Positions 6,544 to 8,947 of a DNA stretch of 8,947 nucleotides are shown one piece after another. Within the stretch, counting starts at the first letter, position 1. Each line of letters starts with the position of its first letter. The stretch covers positions 1 to 8,947 of the forward strand of contig CAMIVH010000033.1 of NCBI GenBank assembly GCA_946401755.1. Direction: 5' to 3'. A program made the position numbers and the translations under genes. The DNA is from an uncultured Caryophanales bacterium (lineage in GTDB: Bacteria; Bacillota_I; Bacilli_A; RFN20; CAG-826). The notes beneath the pieces were generated by a model. It saw nothing but the letters and a program-made list of their open reading frames with translations. It made no database searches and had not been told where the DNA came from.

Positions 6544-7578
6544 TTATTCAATAGGTTTGATATAGAAGTTTCCGTATACTTGCTTGAGGGAAGTAACGGC
6601 GATAAATGCATGCTCATCAACCTTCTTAGCAACATTCACTACTTTCTTCACTTCATTAGGAGAAACTACCATCCAGATAATGGTCTTAGCTTGACCGGAA
6701 TAAGCACCTTTTCCATCAGTAAGGGTAGCGGAATGTGGGAAGTTTGCGATAATAATCTCCGCCATATGATCCTTGCTAGTAATGATTTGAATCTGCATCT
6801 TTTTATTTCTTAAATTAATGGCGTCAATAATGAAGCCAACAATCATTAAATAGATGATGGAGAATAATATAGAATATAAGGAATAAATAAGGTTATGTGT
6901 TTGAATGCCTTTGAGTAAAGCGTAGGTTGAAACGATAAAGGCATTAATAATGACACCATATTTACCGATTTGAGTGGATCTTCTAGTGGCAATATAACAA
7001 GAGATAATATCAATACCACCACAGGAAATATCACCAACGAACGCAAGCGCACTAGCTAAGCCTGTGCATATCGCTGCGAAAATAACACGCACAAGTATTG
7101 TGTTTAAAGGTTGACTAATAAAATCAGTCGCATCACCACTGAAAGCAAAGCTCGCAACTGCTTCACCAACGTGAGCTTGTGAGAATAAATAGATAAATAT
7201 AGATGAAAGGGCAACGTTAATCGCCGTAAAGATAGAGAAACGTTTACCAAGTTTTAAGAAACTAAAGATTAATAATGGGATGTTTAATAAAGTATAGCCA
7301 ATCGCTTGCACCACGTTCGCCCCTACTGGCTTGCCTGTAATAAATTCAATACATAAGGCGATAACTTGAGAAACACCAGATACACCACCAGTAGCAAGAA
7401 TAAAGCCACCTTCAATAGATGGGGATGTAAAGCAAGAGAAACCAAAGGCAAATATTAAAGCCGCTAATGCAGCAATAAAAAAGCCCGCTAGATACTCTAA
7501 AACGGTCTTGAAGATATAGTGATCGAACAAGAAGTTTTCGATTTGTTTTTTAATGCGTGTGGTCTTGGTTTTAATCAT
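6544..7578 (-). CDS. YitT family membrane protein (DUF161 plus DUF2179)
   Basis: A 344-residue integral membrane protein with several hydrophobic segments (about 29-49, 90-108, 114-132, 160-182, 206-222 and 232-252). Family marks are ATGGVSGVSQV (62-72), the equivalent of the PGGVSG motif, and CGGIDIIS (186-193) in the second half of the membrane domain. The soluble C-terminal DUF2179 domain (about 260-340) includes GKGAYSGQ (289-296), WMVVSPNEV and DEHAFIAVTS (321-330). YitT proteins are widespread in Bacillota and are thought to be transporters, but the substrate is not established. It is a single-gene unit. TATAAA ends 11 bases before the ATG and no Shine-Dalgarno is visible, so the mRNA should have a leader of only about five bases. 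Confidence 0.93.
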   Translation of the reverse strand: MIKTKTTRIKKQIENFLFDHYIFKTVLEYLAGFFIAALAALIFAFGFSCFTSPSIEGGFILATGGVSGVSQVIALCIEFITGKPVGANVVQAIGYTLLNIPLLIFSFLKLGKRFSIFTAINVALSSIFIYLFSQAHVGEAVASFAFSGDATDFISQPLNTILVRVIFAAICTGLASALAFVGDISCGGIDIISCYIATRRSTQIGKYGVIINAFIVSTYALLKGIQTHNLIYSLYSILFSIIYLMIVGFIIDAINLRNKKMQIQIITSKDHMAEIIIANFPHSATLTDGKGAYSGQAKTIIWMVVSPNEVKKVVNVAKKVDEHAFIAVTSLKQVYGNFYIKPIE

Positions 7579-7589
7579 CGCGAGAATAT

Positions 7590-7618
7590 TTTATACCTTG
7601 TTTTGGAAAAAACAACAA
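7590..7618 (-). promoter_or_regulatory. Promoter of the YitT-family gene, near-leaderless
   Basis: On the minus strand TTGTTG (7618-7613) and TATAAA (7595-7590) are separated by exactly 17 bases. The predicted start near 7583 leaves about five bases before the ATG at 7578. Confidence 0.7.
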
Positions 7619-7625
7619 AATATGA

Positions 7626-7653
7626 TTGTTAACTCTCTTATTTCTAGTATAAT
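7626..7653 (+). promoter_or_regulatory. Promoter of the membrane-anchored protein gene, with a long leader
   Basis: TTGTTA (7626-7631), a 16-base spacer and a perfect TATAAT (7648-7653) predict a start near 7660 and a leader of about 118 bases. The leader holds a hairpin, ACAATTG/CAATTGT (7693-7699 and 7705-7711, five-base loop), and a dyad at 7733-7748. No known riboswitch motif was recognised. Confidence 0.6.
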
Positions 7654-7732
7654 GGAAAACGTTGCGCACCCCAAGTGGGCATTGATCAAAACACAATTGA
7701 TAAACAATTGTTATTGAAATTGAAAATATTGA

Positions 7733-7748
7733 GTGATAAGATTATCAC
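7733..7748. promoter_or_regulatory. Operator-like perfect dyad
   Basis: GTGATAA and TTATCAC form perfect 7-bp arms around a central GA, a 16-bp palindrome. It lies in the spacer of a possible second, weaker promoter (TTGAGT at 7729-7734, TATATG at 7751-7756, 16-bp spacing). A repressor bound here could block that promoter or RNA polymerase passing from the upstream one. The binding protein is unknown. Confidence 0.45.
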
Positions 7749-7777
7749 GCTATATGTAAATATAGGAGGCTTATAAC

Positions 7778-8629
7778 ATGGTAGTATTAAGAGCAATCGG
7801 TGGATTTTTCGCGAGAATCGGCCGTTGGATTAAAGAAACAGCATGGATCCAACCATTATTAATCGTTGGTGCCATCTTCGCAGTCATCTTCTCTATTCCA
7901 CATATTATTAAAGGTGTGAGTAGCTGGTTCGATGAAAGTGATAGCGCAAACAAATTCCTTACAAGATATCGTTTAGACTTAAAGGATGCTAACGTTGTCC
8001 CAGATGGTAAATATGTTGGTAAATCCAAAGTCGATGAATTCCTCACCTACGTTGAAGAAGGTCAAACAGACAAAATTAAATCAACATATGGCGAAAGATT
8101 CTTTGTTGCCTTTGTTAAAGATGATAGCAGCAGTAAAGATTTATATGGCGGTTTAAAAACCTTCAAAGATAAATGGGCTGCTAAGGACCAAGAATTCGTT
8201 GGTATTGATAAGAATTTATTAAAAGGCGATTTCAGACTCCACACCATCTATGTTGACTCCACAACTGATGTCAATGGCGAAACAATCAACTTATTTGACG
8301 AAGTTTGGACAAACCACTACACATTGTTCGAAACAATGGCGACAAGTAACTACTTAGAAACAACTTACTATGCTATGAACCATAGTTACAAAGTTTCTGA
8401 TTACGAAAAAGCATTTACTTCCACAAGCTTAGATGCTTGCCCAATGAGCACACCACTCGTCATGTACTTTGACTTCAGTGCTGATAATCCATTAAAGGAT
8501 AATCAAAAGGTTGCAGGCTTAAGTGATGTCATCTTCACAGTTGAAGGTTCATCCGATCTCGAAAGAGCTCGTACACTTAAGAACTGTTGGGCACATACCG
8601 AAAAGTTCGGTAAACTCATGAAGAACTAA
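7778..8629 (+). CDS. Membrane-anchored protein of unknown function, possibly thioredoxin-like
   Basis: A 283-residue protein that was not recognised by family. A short basic N-terminus and one membrane helix (about 25-45, QPLLIVGAIFAVIFSIPHII) precede a soluble domain, which the topology suggests lies outside the membrane. ERFFVAFVKDD (106-116), with a following helix, could be the first strand and helix of a thioredoxin fold. TIYVD (156-160) and STPLVMYFDF (224-233), the latter with a Thr-Pro like the cis-proline loop, could be later elements. The CXXC site is replaced by a Ser-rich SSSK stretch. The only cysteines are Cys221 and Cys270, which could form a disulfide. The start is supported by AGGAGG eight bases before the ATG. 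It is a single-gene unit closed by a terminator. Gene call strong, fold tentative. Confidence 0.85.
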   Translation: MVVLRAIGGFFARIGRWIKETAWIQPLLIVGAIFAVIFSIPHIIKGVSSWFDESDSANKFLTRYRLDLKDANVVPDGKYVGKSKVDEFLTYVEEGQTDKIKSTYGERFFVAFVKDDSSSKDLYGGLKTFKDKWAAKDQEFVGIDKNLLKGDFRLHTIYVDSTTDVNGETINLFDEVWTNHYTLFETMATSNYLETTYYAMNHSYKVSDYEKAFTSTSLDACPMSTPLVMYFDFSADNPLKDNQKVAGLSDVIFTVEGSSDLERARTLKNCWAHTEKFGKLMKN

Positions 8630-8650
8630 CCGCTTATGCGGTTTTTCTTT
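8628..8650 (+). terminator. Intrinsic terminator overlapping the stop codon
   Basis: AACCGC (8628-8633) and GCGGTT (8638-8643) form a 6-bp stem with loop TTAT, followed by a T-rich tract. The stem begins inside the TAA stop codon of the membrane-anchored protein gene. Confidence 0.85.
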
Positions 8651-8656
8651 TATACT
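8651..8656 (+). promoter_or_regulatory. -10 box of a leaderless YfiH/PgeF-type gene
   Basis: TATACT ends six bases before the ATG, so the expected transcription start coincides with the A of the start codon at 8663. The -35 region falls within the preceding terminator hairpin and has no clear consensus. Confidence 0.5.
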
Positions 8657-8662
8657 AAATAT

Positions 8663-8947
8663 ATGAAAGAATTATTTGTTAAACATCCATTAAGTGATAT
8701 GTGTGTGGCTTTAACCACCACGACTGCTTTAGGTAACCTTGCTTATCAAGTAGACGAAGGAAATAACGTTAAAGAACATCGTAACCTTTTAGCGGAGCTT
8801 CTTTTCATTCTTCCTAATAGATTTACTTATGTTCATCAATCGCATAGCGATAAGGTCATGAAAGTGACTGTCAATGATTTAGGTAAGGGTAAAGACAGTT
8901 TTGAAGATGGTATGGAATGTGATGCCTTATATACATATGAAAGAAAT
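8663..8947 (+). CDS. Partial YfiH/PgeF family protein (laccase-domain, purine nucleoside phosphorylase-like), 5' end
   Basis: Ninety-five codons stay open to the right edge, so the C-terminal part is missing. The visible part resembles the N-terminal half of the YfiH/PgeF (DUF152, formerly 'laccase domain' or 'polyphenol oxidase') family. It has a GNLAYQVDEGNNV segment (residues 24-36, compare 'GLNLGLHVGDDP'), then EHRNLLAELL, then YVHQSHSDKVMKV (compare 'QvHg..V..v') and ECDALYT (compare 'DALVT'). Members are reported as zinc-dependent purine nucleoside enzymes, and in E. coli as PgeF, which edits peptidoglycan composition. The later catalytic Cys and His lie outside the window. No Shine-Dalgarno precedes the ATG, and a -10 box sits directly upstream. 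Confidence 0.7.
   Translation, partial: MKELFVKHPLSDMCVALTTTTALGNLAYQVDEGNNVKEHRNLLAELLFILPNRFTYVHQSHSDKVMKVTVNDLGKGKDSFEDGMECDALYTYERN

Overview
The window looks like chromosomal DNA of an AT-rich, low-GC member of the Bacillota, most likely an uncultured gut-type lineage near the Mollicutes/RF39/Erysipelotrichia (inference). The signs are a short archaeal/eukaryote-type (ProS type 3) prolyl-tRNA synthetase, a YitT-family membrane protein, a stand-alone TfoX-N protein, and several genes that start right behind a -10 box with no Shine-Dalgarno sequence. Tryptophan is written TGG and TGA closes the sigma gene inside an ATGA overlap, so the standard bacterial code (table 11) applies. No complete insertion sequence, phage gene or CRISPR array is visible.

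Layout, left to right. Position 1-125 is the start of a membrane protein gene that leaves the window on the minus strand. Next is a TfoX/Sxy N-terminal-domain protein (261-551, minus). A 270-base gap follows, holding a bidirectional terminator and three degenerate 21-bp direct repeats that resemble transposase-binding repeats of an insertion-sequence end. The most interesting locus is the minus-strand pair at 822-2821. It encodes an ECF-type sigma factor and, overlapping it by ATGA, a single-pass membrane protein whose roughly 400-residue outer part reads as a serpin. By analogy with sigma/anti-sigma operons, the serpin protein is the likely membrane partner of the sigma factor, and its outer domain could sense or trap a protease.

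A second minus-strand unit runs from 6297 down to about 2890. It contains a membrane protein with degenerate GGDEF and EAL domains, proS (translationally coupled to it), tRNA-Ser(GCU) and a strong terminator. A second serine tRNA, tRNA-Ser(CGA), is transcribed divergently at 6397-6487. It shares a bidirectional terminator with a YitT-family transporter-like gene (6544-7578, minus).

The right end (plus strand) has a membrane-anchored protein of unknown function, perhaps with a thioredoxin-like fold lacking CXXC, behind a long leader with an operator-like dyad. It ends in a terminator, immediately followed by the 5' part of a YfiH/PgeF-type gene that appears to be leaderless.

Functional calls rest on recognising motifs by eye. 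No alignment or structure prediction was run.
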